64,000 nucleotides of DNA from an uncultured Sulfitobacter sp. (GTDB lineage: Bacteria > Pseudomonadota > Alphaproteobacteria > Rhodobacterales > Rhodobacteraceae), in the NCBI RefSeq assembly GCF_947497275.1, contig NZ_CANMFS010000003.1, forward strand, positions 310,001 to 374,000. The letters are read 5' to 3'. The position numbers were made by a program, and so were the translations under genes. Below are positions 1 through 7,571 of the stretch, piece after piece (the first letter of the stretch is position 1; the number at the start of each line of letters is the position of its first letter). Below the pieces are notes generated by a model. The model did no database searches and was not told the origin of the DNA. It was given only the letters and a program-made list of their open reading frames with translations.

Positions 1-460
1 GGCCGTCCTGCTGGATCTGGCGTACCGCACCCACACGGTTACGGTCTGCCCCGGTCTGCCGGATTTCAAGCGTGTTTGCCCCGTTCGCCACCCCACCGAG
101 GGACTGCTGCTGGATTGATCCGACCACATTACTATCGCCGGACTGCTCAATCAGGATACGGTTGAAAATATCCTGCGTATTCAATCTGCCAAGCTGCGTC
201 ACACCGTCTGCGCCCAAACCGATGCTGTTCTGCGTTCCGGTTTGCGCGGTGTCGATATCGTTGTAAATACCGTCCTGAAGCATCGGACGATCATCGGCAC
301 CGGCAAAGTTCCGGGTGCCGGTCTGATCGATCAAGGCACTGTTATCGCTTCCGATCTGGTCGATGACCGCGATGTTGTCGGAGGTGGCCTGCGCCAGCGC
401 CGCTGTCGATACAGCCGTTAGAAGGCCTGAAATCGCGCATACAGTTGTCAAAATTCGCAT
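1..460 (-). CDS. Curlin-repeat secreted protein (partial, 3' end outside window)
   Basis: The reading frame opens with ATG at 460 and runs off the window edge, so only about 153 N-terminal residues are visible. It begins with a clear Sec signal peptide (MRILTTVCAISGLLTAVSTA, then ALA-Q) followed by repeats rich in Q, G and N in the pattern QxGxxN, for example IDQIGSDNSALIDQTG and IRQTGADRNRVG. This is the signature of curlin (CsgA/CsgB-type) amyloid subunits, exported through the CsgG pore and assembled on the cell surface. It is the last visible gene of the csg operon, about 90 bp after the previous curlin-like gene. Whether it acts as major subunit or nucleator cannot be told. Family recognition is by motif only. 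Confidence 0.8.
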   Translation of the reverse strand, partial: MRILTTVCAISGLLTAVSTAALAQATSDNIAVIDQIGSDNSALIDQTGTRNFAGADDRPMLQDGIYNDIDTAQTGTQNSIGLGADGVTQLGRLNTQDIFNRILIEQSGDSNVVGSIQQQSLGGVANGANTLEIRQTGADRNRVGAVRQIQQDG

Positions 461-553
461 AGCTTGGTGCCTCGGCTCCTGGCGTAATCATCGCCGTATC
501 AATATCGTTTCTCCGCGCCCGAACCATCGGGTGCTGCGTTTGTCGGTTCAGCC

Positions 554-1423
554 TTACTGGGAGATGCCCGTGTTGTTAAAGCTGCCGGCCTGCGCAAACT
601 GTGCTGCGTTGGTGCTGGTGAATTGCGTAACCACGACTTGGCTGCTGTCACCCGTGATCATGTTTCCGCGTCCTTCCTGCAGCGTCGCGGACAGGTTGTC
701 ATCGCCGTCATCCAACGCGCTGCCAACGGTGAGAGTGACGAGCGTTTGAAACCGGCCGTTGTTATTGCCTGAAAGAACGACGCGCATGTCGTTCGCCGAT
801 CCGTCCTGATCCGCCAGAGTCGTCAGTTTGTTCCCGCCGGTTTGCCGCAAATTCATGGCGTTCGTATCCCCTGACTGCGAAGTGGTATCTACCTCATTGC
901 CGTCCAGATCCCGCTGGACGAGCCGCAGCTCGTTCGCATCGCCGCTAGAGCCGGCACCGGTGTATCGCTGGGTGATCTTGCCGATGATATTGTTGTCGGA
1001 CCGTTGACGTACCGTCGCGTTGTTGGTGTCTACGATTGAGCTGTTTGGCCCCATGACTCGACGCAGAACGTTTTGCTGGTTGTTGTTCCCGGACTGGAGC
1101 AAGTCATAGGCATTGAAGTTGGCGGTTTGCCGGAAAATACGAGGCAGCCCGTTCAGACCGGCACCAGCGATGTTGTTGTTGTCGCCGGTCTGACGGACAT
1201 CCAGATCATTGTCATTACCCGCTTGCAGAATAGACTGCCCTACCGCACCGCCGGACACATCGGCCGAACCTGCAGTATTATTGTCACCCCGGTTTTGAGA
1301 AACCGACGCGGCGTTGCGTTCACCGTTCTGCAACATATTTGATGTGTTTCCATCCGCAAAAGCCACGGAAAGGCTCACCGACATTGCTGCCGTGCTGACC
1401 AAACTGACTTTTGTTAACGACAT
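554..1423 (-). CDS. Curlin-repeat secreted protein, 289 aa
   Basis: The start is placed at ATG 1423, because the reading frame upstream lacks a signal sequence while MSLTKVSLVSTAAMSVSLSV begins a typical Sec signal peptide ending near AFA-D. The mature part has many irregular curlin-like units such as LQAGNDNDLDVRQTGDNNN and LLQSGNNNQQN, and ends in a final unit NNTGISQ. It is larger than E. coli CsgA (about 150 aa), and the repeats are spaced irregularly. A promoter of its own is possible, since 522 bp without genes lie upstream, including a run of 11 C. The likely role is an extracellular amyloid subunit or nucleator. Inference: it is secreted by the CsgG/CsgF machinery encoded upstream. 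Confidence 0.82.
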   Translation of the reverse strand: MSLTKVSLVSTAAMSVSLSVAFADGNTSNMLQNGERNAASVSQNRGDNNTAGSADVSGGAVGQSILQAGNDNDLDVRQTGDNNNIAGAGLNGLPRIFRQTANFNAYDLLQSGNNNQQNVLRRVMGPNSSIVDTNNATVRQRSDNNIIGKITQRYTGAGSSGDANELRLVQRDLDGNEVDTTSQSGDTNAMNLRQTGGNKLTTLADQDGSANDMRVVLSGNNNGRFQTLVTLTVGSALDDGDDNLSATLQEGRGNMITGDSSQVVVTQFTSTNAAQFAQAGSFNNTGISQ

Positions 1424-1945
1424 GTTAATACTTTCTCGTCTAAATTCGTCTGTAGCACTGCGCCTATGGAACAGGATATGGCTTCCGATACGCACTCAAA
1501 TGCGAAGTCGCTGCCCGTTCAGGCGTCACAGCATGTGCCGATCCCCGTAAATATTACCGATACCAAATTAAATACCTGCGACCCCCCCCCCCGGGGCGCG
1601 CAGCGTCAGAACACTGATTAAGTTTTCATTAAACGAGCGCGAACTTCCACCTAAATCTGGGCTATTGAGACGTATTTCTGCCATCTCCCCGCCACATTCT
1701 ACTCAGAATAGAAATTGCCTGAATAGCTATCGCTGAATACCGGCAATGTTCAGGATGTCATCGAAACAAGGTGGCGACGAAAAAGCTATTGTTCAGAAAT
1801 TCCACACAAAACCGATTCGTTGAAACTGCAGAACAGGTCGACAAAAACGCGATTCTTCAGAACCTTCCAACCCACATCATTCGCGCCAAGCTTCGAAGAA
1901 ACAGAGAATGCTCCAGCACACGATTATTGCAGATTCGTGTGCCGC
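1424..1945. other. Intergenic region inside the curli locus
   Basis: These 522 bp separate the Inh/SH3b-like gene from the downstream curlin-repeat gene. I see no convincing coding frame on either strand. It is the longest gap in the curli locus and likely holds a secondary promoter for the two downstream curlin genes. Its most distinctive element is the poly-C tract at 1582-1592. The part around 1621-1900 is more AT-rich than the flanking genes, as expected for a promoter region. Confidence 0.5.
1582..1592. repeat. Poly-C homopolymer (C11) followed by GGGG
   Basis: Eleven consecutive C on the plus strand, directly followed by four G. It lies about 160 bp upstream of the start of a curlin-repeat gene on the minus strand, where it reads as G11. 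Such tracts are prone to slipped-strand mispairing. The length could also be a sequencing artefact. Confidence 0.75.
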
Positions 1946-2689
1946 CTATTCGCCTGCGCACTCAGCGACATATGTCATGACCGGCCATTCTCCGCTCCGA
2001 ATTGCGGTTTTCGCAATCCAGCCGTCTGTTTCACCGAATCTTGCGCGACACCAGAAGCCGTCGGATGCACGCAGACAGGCGTTCACCTTCAGACAGACCT
2101 TCTCAGGCAGGCTTCCGATAATGCTTGCATCCCCGCGCGGTTGTGCCCTGACGTTCAGGGCGGTCAATGTAGAAACTTCGCCCACACCGTCGGAAAACTC
2201 GGGCAACGCCAGATCAGATTGGACGACACAATCGTCTGAATAGCCTTTAAAAATGCACTTGTGCTTGGCAATTGCAGCAGACATCGCCCGAGTCAGGCTC
2301 GTGCCTTCACGACGCTCCAGGATGAAGGGATCGCCGGACGGCAACGATCCGGAAATCCGGAACTGATTTCCTCCCAGACTGCCCAACTGCTTTCCATCGT
2401 CGGTCAACAGAACAATCTGCCCCTCTTCTATGCGCCACCGCGCTGTTTCGCTGACGGGATCGATACAGTTCGCCGCGCTGACTTTCGCGTCCGTCGGAGC
2501 AGGCAGGGACACCATACAAGGCGCGTCCCCGGTGCTGTACGCCGGTTCAAACGAATACCACTCTCCGGAAAATGCAGTCCGAAACTCTTCAACAGTCTGC
2601 GCGCCAGCCAACTTTGGGATATGCATCAAAACAGCCGCCACAATCACAGGAAATGGCATTGCGAAAGCAATTTTTTCTATAAATTTCAT
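1946..2689 (-). CDS. Secreted protein with Inh-like and C-terminal SH3b domains
   Basis: The start is placed at ATG 2689 (MKFIEK); a GTG lies three codons upstream. An N-terminal hydrophobic stretch ending GAQ acts as a signal peptide. Residues about 40-120 resemble the AprI/Inh protease-inhibitor fold: a W after GE, two cysteines (CMVSL and NCID), then WRIEEGQIVLLTDDGKQLG. Residues about 170-240 resemble a bacterial SH3 domain (LNVRAQPRGDASIIGSLP, DGWIAK). The gene follows csgH with a 5 bp gap, so it belongs to the curli operon. It may protect or tether curli subunits in the periplasm, or bind peptidoglycan. That role is inference; the domain calls are by eye. Confidence 0.6.
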   Translation of the reverse strand: MKFIEKIAFAMPFPVIVAAVLMHIPKLAGAQTVEEFRTAFSGEWYSFEPAYSTGDAPCMVSLPAPTDAKVSAANCIDPVSETARWRIEEGQIVLLTDDGKQLGSLGGNQFRISGSLPSGDPFILERREGTSLTRAMSAAIAKHKCIFKGYSDDCVVQSDLALPEFSDGVGEVSTLTALNVRAQPRGDASIIGSLPEKVCLKVNACLRASDGFWCRARFGETDGWIAKTAIRSGEWPVMTYVAECAGE

Positions 2690-2694
2690 TTGGT

Positions 2695-3072
2695 TCACTT
2701 TTTGGATGGGTCAGGTATCTCGATCGTGGACACTGCCACGACACGGTTCTCCAACAGGATCTCGAACAGGATAACAAGATGATCTTCGGGTGTGGCGGAA
2801 AAATTCGAGGTGGCGATGATGGCACGTTCACCCTTCGAAACCATGGCCTCGCCAGACTGCACGATCTTCAGTGATCCCGATTTGCCCGTGCGAGTGACTG
2901 AAATGCGACCGTCGAATGTAGCGTCTGCGGTATCCTGACCCAACACGATGCCGACCACCTCGTAGCCGCCGTTCGTCGCCGAAATATCAATGAGGGGAAG
3001 CGGCGCTGCGGACAGTCCACCGATTGGCAACAGCAGCGCGGGAGCGGCCATGAGTACTTTTGAGAGTGACAT
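2695..3072 (-). CDS. csgH: CsgH-like curli assembly chaperone
   Basis: 125 aa from ATG 3072 (an in-frame GTG precedes it), with an N-terminal signal peptide ending near LSA-A. The mature part is a small beta-rich domain with the CsgH-type pattern TRTGKSGSLKIVQSGEA followed by a second half ending LENRVVAVSTIEI. CsgH is known from alphaproteobacterial csg operons as a periplasmic protein that suppresses premature amyloid formation by curlin subunits. It sits between two curlin-repeat genes upstream and the Inh/SH3b gene downstream. The assignment rests on length, context and the SGSxKxxQSG motif. Confidence 0.72.
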   Translation of the reverse strand: MSLSKVLMAAPALLLPIGGLSAAPLPLIDISATNGGYEVVGIVLGQDTADATFDGRISVTRTGKSGSLKIVQSGEAMVSKGERAIIATSNFSATPEDHLVILFEILLENRVVAVSTIEIPDPSKK

Positions 3073-3086
3073 CACCCGACCGCCGC

Positions 3087-3740
3087 TCAGTTGCTTCCGA
3101 TTGTTCTTTGCTGAATGGTGATTGATCCGCCTGTGTTGCTTATCACTTGTACGGGCGCACCTGTCGCTGCGGTCGTTGCATTGTTCGAGCGCAATGTATA
3201 CGAAACGCCGACGTTCTGTCCGGACACTTCGAGACTGTTGTCATTGTTATCGCCGATCTGTTCCAGTCTCCCGCTCGCGCCGCGAGACGCGCGTACCGAT
3301 CCGAAATTCCCGTCGCCGTCCTGAAGCAGTGTCGCACTACCACCGAGGTCAGCGTTCAGAATCGCGGAATTTCCCACACCGAGTTGTTCGAGAATGGCTG
3401 TGCCCCCGTTCAGGACGGTGATTTCAGCATCGTTCCCGCCGGTCTGGCCCTGGGTCGTCTGGGTCAGCCCGATGGCGCTGGCGACGGCATCCCCGCTTTG
3501 GATCAACCTGGCGGTATTCGCGCCCCCGATCTGTCGGGCCGGTTGCTGGAGAGATAGACCACCGTTTTCGGTGCCGCCGATCGACGCGTTCGACGCGTCG
3601 GATTGATCAATGAAAAGGCTGTTGCCCGACAGCGGATTCACGGTCGAATCCTGCATAACGAAAACGCTGTTGTTGTCGCCCGCATACGAGGCGGTGGCAC
3701 AACAAAGGGAAAGTGCGGCTGAGAAAATTGAAAACTTCAT
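3087..3740 (-). CDS. Curlin-repeat secreted protein, 217 aa
   Basis: The start is set at ATG 3740 (MKFSIFSAALSLCCATASYA), giving a signal peptide that ends ASYA-G. The mature region carries spaced curlin-like units such as LIQSGDAVASAIGLTQTTQG, LEQLGVGNSAIL, LLQDGDGNFG and LEQIGDNNDNSLEVSG. The spacing is less regular than in E. coli CsgA. It is followed 14 bp later by csgH and preceded 30 bp earlier by another curlin-repeat gene, so co-expression is likely. Probable extracellular amyloid subunit or nucleator. Confidence 0.8.
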   Translation of the reverse strand: MKFSIFSAALSLCCATASYAGDNNSVFVMQDSTVNPLSGNSLFIDQSDASNASIGGTENGGLSLQQPARQIGGANTARLIQSGDAVASAIGLTQTTQGQTGGNDAEITVLNGGTAILEQLGVGNSAILNADLGGSATLLQDGDGNFGSVRASRGASGRLEQIGDNNDNSLEVSGQNVGVSYTLRSNNATTAATGAPVQVISNTGGSITIQQRTIGSN

Positions 3741-3770
3741 GACATCCACCAAAAATAAATTTCGGCTATC

Positions 3771-4397
3771 TTACCATGATGTTTGAGAAATGCCCAGATT
3801 GTTGTTTGACCCGCTCTGGTTGTAGGCCGCGACGTTTGCGCTTCCGGCCTGGTAGACCGCGCTCACGTTATTCACCCCCGTGACGGTCGCAGTCAGCATG
3901 TTTCCGAGGCCGGATTGATACGCTGCAGCAAGGTTCGAAGTGCCGCTTAACGACACGTCCATGGTATTGTTCGCACCGACCTGAACAAAGGTTCCGGGCG
4001 CGAGCGATGCGGGCGCGAAGGTACCGGCATCGGGTAGGAAGTCGGGAACCAGCGCCGTCGCTGGCCAGCTTTCGCCCAGGCCGCCATTTTCCGTGCCGTT
4101 CAATACGATCGTCATGCGGTTGGTTGTTCCACGCTCCGAGGCGCCGCTGGTGTGTACCTCGTTACTGGCGTCGTCATTGATCAGCGTCAGACCGTTCTCT
4201 GTCTGAGACAGTTCCTGTTGCGGCTGTGATCCATCCAGTGGGAGCAGTAGGTTTCCGTTCGCAAGGCTCCCCTCGAGCGGTTGTGCGCCGACGGCACGCG
4301 GCTGGCCGAAACACAAACCAAGCCCAACCAAAGCGATCAACAGAGTCGTTGATCCGCCGGTCCGGGCGCGCATCTTTCGCTTCGTGGTTGTGGACAT
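3771..4397 (-). CDS. Curlin-repeat secreted protein with extended N-terminus, 208 aa
   Basis: ATG 4397 has a good ribosome binding site (AAGGAG about 8 nt upstream). A basic N-terminus and a hydrophobic stretch (TTLLIALVGLGLCFG) make a signal peptide ending near VGA-Q. The middle contains a Pro/Ala-rich stretch around residues 105-135. Regular curlin units appear only in the C-terminal third, from about 137: FVQVGANNTMDVSLSGTSN, AYQSGLGNMLTATVTGVNN, VYQAGSANVAAYNQSGSNNN. It is the first curlin gene after csgG. The short repeat block behind a longer N-terminal part could suit a nucleator (CsgB-like) role, but this is inference. Confidence 0.75.
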   Translation of the reverse strand: MSTTTKRKMRARTGGSTTLLIALVGLGLCFGQPRAVGAQPLEGSLANGNLLLPLDGSQPQQELSQTENGLTLINDDASNEVHTSGASERGTTNRMTIVLNGTENGGLGESWPATALVPDFLPDAGTFAPASLAPGTFVQVGANNTMDVSLSGTSNLAAAYQSGLGNMLTATVTGVNNVSAVYQAGSANVAAYNQSGSNNNLGISQTSW

Positions 4398-4562
4398 CTT
4401 CGTGCTCCTTCTTTTCTACCTGTAGGATGAAGATGGCAGATATTGAAGGCACGACTGTGACGTTCCCCTAAACGAAATGTGGCAAAATAGGTATCATCTT
4501 GAGAAGTTGCGCACAAAAACGGGCGCCGAAGCGCCCGCTGGTCCGCAGTAGTCCCCTGTATG

Positions 4563-5621
4563 CTACCCCAATGTTTCGCCGTCGGAGGCGGGCGGCTTCG
4601 GCGCTGCCTGAGGTGGCGCTGCCCGCCGCACCACCGCCGGAGCGGGGGCAACGCGACGTTGAACCACGCGCTGTGAAACCGAACGCGGGGTGGTCTGCGT
4701 GATGGCTGCAGGCGATCTCGTTTTCGGACGCGGCAGGTTCAGATGGCTGTCGGGACGGTACAGGCCGCGATATTCCTCGTCGCGGAACTGCCGGATCAAG
4801 GCCGCCGCCTTGCTGCTGTCCGCGAGCGACCAAATCCCGGTCTGCAGCCCATCCACGATCAGGCCAAGCACGGCTTTCTCGATGGCTTGCTGCGTCGCGA
4901 CAAGCTTGGGTTCATTCGCGGTAACGCCCGCCTCGCCCTCCAGCAATTCGTCCAGCGCGACATAGCGGAACACGTTGCCCTGAACCGAGGTGGACACGAT
5001 GGATTTCTGGGTTGTCACGCTGGCAAGCACTTCGCCGCTTTCCGTCGAAACGGCGCGCAGATTGACGGTGATTGTATCCATGTTCCACTGCGTGAATGCG
5101 CCGATCCCGAGATAGCGCGCCCCGAAACCGCCGGTCTCGGTGTTGAAATCATACCCGATGATACCGCCCTGCAAGATGATGCCCGAATGACGCAGGGGTG
5201 CCAGCGCATTCGGATTTACGGTATCCTCACCGCGATACTGGCGGCGCATTTCGGTGATGATTTGGCGCTCACGCAGCAGATCCTGAAGTCCCGCGCGGTC
5301 AAGTACCGTGAACCACCGCCGGTTGCCGGCATCCTGTAGCGCCTTGATCAGCATCGCGCTGCCACCCTGCGTCACCGCCCGCGACAGCGACTGCACGTTC
5401 TCGCGCTCATTGTACTGACCGGTAAGATCGGGGAAGTCGAACACCGACACTTCGATTCGGTCTGCAGGCAGAGGCACCGACCGCAAGGCAAGACCCTGCG
5501 CGGTTGGTCCCGCGACAAATGCGGGCTCAATGTAACCCTCGTTCAAGTCCTTGTAATCACAAGCGGTCAGCGCAAAGGCCGCGCTTATCACTGCGGCTGT
5601 ACGGACGCGGAAATTCTTCAT
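4563..5621 (-). CDS. csgG: CsgG curli secretion pore lipoprotein
   Basis: 352 aa from ATG 5621; an alternative ATG at 5633 overlaps the csgF stop as TGATG. The signal sequence ends in a lipobox (ALTAC), so the mature protein is an outer-membrane lipoprotein. Family features include IEVSVFDFPDLTGQY near residue 60, a long stretch with WFTVLDRAGLQDLLRERQII, and the transmembrane and constriction region around TGGFGARYLGIGAFTQW. CsgG forms a nonameric outer-membrane channel for curlin export. The tail beyond about residue 290 is Pro/Ala/Arg-rich, probably disordered, and makes it longer than E. coli CsgG (277 aa). It sits directly downstream of csgF, which is typical. Confidence 0.93.
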   Translation of the reverse strand: MKNFRVRTAAVISAAFALTACDYKDLNEGYIEPAFVAGPTAQGLALRSVPLPADRIEVSVFDFPDLTGQYNERENVQSLSRAVTQGGSAMLIKALQDAGNRRWFTVLDRAGLQDLLRERQIITEMRRQYRGEDTVNPNALAPLRHSGIILQGGIIGYDFNTETGGFGARYLGIGAFTQWNMDTITVNLRAVSTESGEVLASVTTQKSIVSTSVQGNVFRYVALDELLEGEAGVTANEPKLVATQQAIEKAVLGLIVDGLQTGIWSLADSSKAAALIRQFRDEEYRGLYRPDSHLNLPRPKTRSPAAITQTTPRSVSQRVVQRRVAPAPAVVRRAAPPQAAPKPPASDGETLG

Positions 5622-5632
5622 GAAACCTACCA

Positions 5633-6094
5633 TCAGTTTGTGACCAGCTGCGGGACGATAATGTCCGTCACAGACCCGTCGATCGCATCAATAATCGACA
5701 ACCGTATCTCCGAGGTTGTTCGTGCGAATGTCACTGTCGTGGTACCGAATGTGACCGTACCGTCTTCTTGCGGGTTCTCGCCAAAGATGGCGTCCGTTAC
5801 CTGCGCCGACAGCGCCGAAAGCAGACGCCCCTGCAACTGGCGAACGAACAAATCGGCATCAGTCGTACCGGTCGTGGTGGTATCGCCGCCGCCGCTGGCA
5901 ACGTCGTTGTCCACCACATCGCTTGCTGTCGCTGTTCTCTGCGCATTTGCGATCCCAAGGAAATGAGAGGAATTCAGAGCATTCCCTCCAAAGGAGGGGT
6001 TCGTGAAACTAAACGTCAAATCTCCGGCAATTGCCGGTCCGCCGAGCGCGGCGAAAGCGAGTGCCGCACATAAATGGGTAACAAGAAATTTCAT
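5633..6094 (-). CDS. csgF: CsgF curli assembly factor
   Basis: 153 aa from ATG 6094, with a signal peptide ending AIA-G. The mature N-terminus carries the CsgF hallmark FTNPSFGGNALNSSHFL, the segment that inserts into the CsgG pore in the known E. coli complex. The rest includes FVRQLQGRLLSALSAQVTDA and a beta-rich end. It is the first gene of the operon and ends where csgG begins, so the two products should be made together. CsgF couples secretion to surface nucleation of curli. Confidence 0.92.
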   Translation of the reverse strand: MKFLVTHLCAALAFAALGGPAIAGDLTFSFTNPSFGGNALNSSHFLGIANAQRTATASDVVDNDVASGGGDTTTTGTTDADLFVRQLQGRLLSALSAQVTDAIFGENPQEDGTVTFGTTTVTFARTTSEIRLSIIDAIDGSVTDIIVPQLVTN

Positions 6095-6381
6095 ATTCAA
6101 TGGCCTGTGTAATTACTGTCTGAAACTGCTGCGTCCTGAATTGGGTTTATCCTGCCTTTAAACATTCAAACAGATCAAAGACAGTCGATTCAGCAAAAAA
6201 TAGTCCTGTTTATGGGATGATAATCAAGTATTGACACCGTTGTCGCGCGAACGACTTCAATTGTGCGTCTTACTCACCACGTCTATGCACGCATGAGGTG
6301 AATAAAGGCCCGGAATCTTTTGCCCGGCCAATTCCGAGGACAATGCATAGCAAACAGGTTGCGCAGAAGACACACCCGAAA
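6095..6381. promoter_or_regulatory. Upstream region of the curli operon
   Basis: These 287 bp between csgF and the MBL hydrolase stop codon hold no convincing gene. Positions about 6150-6240 are AT-rich and are the most likely place for the csg promoter on the minus strand. No csgD-like regulator gene is next to it, and I could not define a specific operator. Confidence 0.35.
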
Positions 6382-7227
6382 TTACGCCTCCCAGCGAAAA
6401 GCACCCTTGTCTGCGCGGATTCGCCCGATCGAGGGAAGCGCAAAATGGCCGCCCAAGACGGTGCAGTCTTTCTCGGCCCCTGTCTCCATCAATGTCCGGC
6501 GCGAGGTCACTGCCTCCTTCGCATCGACATCGTATCTGAAGTGCCATTCCGGATGGCGGCATTGCACCGTCGAATGCAACGCGTCTCCGGTGATGATGGC
6601 CTCGCGGCCCTCGCTTTGTACCAGAACGCTGACGTGCCCGGGCGTATGACCCGGTGTCGGTATCAGCGTGATACAGTCACCCAACATGTGTCGCCCCGAC
6701 ACCATTTCCGCCTGTCCCGCCTCGACAACGGGCGCCACGCTCTCTGTGTACATGTCATTCGGACGTGCCCGCAGCACCCCTTCATCTGCGGCCGGCATAA
6801 GATAGCGCGCATGGCGAAACGTCGGTATCCAACGGCCGTCTTCAAGCCGGGTGTTCCAACCCACATGATCAGTATGCAGATGGGTACACAGCACGTAGTC
6901 TATATCGTCAAATCCCACGCCCGCCGCTACCAGCGAGGCTTGGAACCGCGTATCCGAGCGTTGGTGCCAATCGGGAAGGCCCGGCACCGTCTTGTCGTTG
7001 CCTACGCAACTGTCGACCAGAATCGTATGCGCGGGCGTCTTGAGCAAAAACCCCTGAATCGGCAGAATCAGGCGTCCTGTCGCAGCACACAGGCCACCGG
7101 GGACACGCTCTTCCACCACTGCGCTGACCTCCGGTCCCGCGTTCGGCCATAATTCCGCGGGTGTTAGAAAGGGCGCATGAATATCAAGGATGCGCCAGAT
7201 CTCGACCGATCCGATTTTACTTAGCAT
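6382..7227 (-). CDS. MBL-fold metallohydrolase
   Basis: 281 aa, cytoplasmic (no signal peptide). The metallo-beta-lactamase signature THLHTDH is at residues 115-121, followed by the further metal ligands in GHTPGH (about 195) and GDALHS (about 215), and a C-terminal GGHF. This is the lactonase/hydrolase branch of the superfamily, which includes quorum-quenching lactonases and many uncharacterised esterases; the substrate cannot be deduced. It lies downstream of dpaL and the truncated peptidase relic on the same strand, but no ribosome binding site is visible before ATG 7225-7227. Confidence 0.8.
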   Translation of the reverse strand: MLSKIGSVEIWRILDIHAPFLTPAELWPNAGPEVSAVVEERVPGGLCAATGRLILPIQGFLLKTPAHTILVDSCVGNDKTVPGLPDWHQRSDTRFQASLVAAGVGFDDIDYVLCTHLHTDHVGWNTRLEDGRWIPTFRHARYLMPAADEGVLRARPNDMYTESVAPVVEAGQAEMVSGRHMLGDCITLIPTPGHTPGHVSVLVQSEGREAIITGDALHSTVQCRHPEWHFRYDVDAKEAVTSRRTLMETGAEKDCTVLGGHFALPSIGRIRADKGAFRWEA

Positions 7228-7397
7228 GGAGGTGATTCCCTGTTTCAGTCAGCCATGGTGGCTTCCAGTGGCTGCCGCGATCGAGCGACGGGGTTTCCGC
7301 GCCGGACACAGCTGTACGCCCGCAGAAGTGCCACGCACGCACCTGATTGCTGGAATAGCAAAACAGATCGGTACGCGCTTCGATTTTCGCAAACACG

Positions 7398-7571
7398 TCA
7401 AGTCTGCGCAAATCGGTACAGGACCGGAAGATCGCCTGTCAGGAACCCCGTATAATAACGCATCTCCACTCCGATCGTCAGCAAAATCGCTGCAAAATCG
7501 GCCTGTGCCATCGCAATTTGTGTATGGAAGAGCCCTGCGCCGTCGTCTGCGGTGGCAAATCCGCGCTGCAT
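7398..7571 (-). pseudogene. N-terminal stump of an M24 (Xaa-Pro peptidase-like) gene
   Basis: A 57-codon frame starts at ATG 7571, whose A is the last base of the dpaL stop codon (TGATG). Its first 45 residues read like the N-terminal domain of M24/creatinase-type peptidases: MQRGF, then MAQADFAAILLT, then MRYYTGFLT (compare the family pattern DALLLT...RYxTGF). After TGFLT the similarity stops and the frame ends within 12 residues. The catalytic pita-bread domain is absent, and the next 170 bp lead straight to the MBL gene. I infer an internal deletion that removed most of the gene. It could be translated by coupling from dpaL but should be inactive. Confidence 0.65.
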
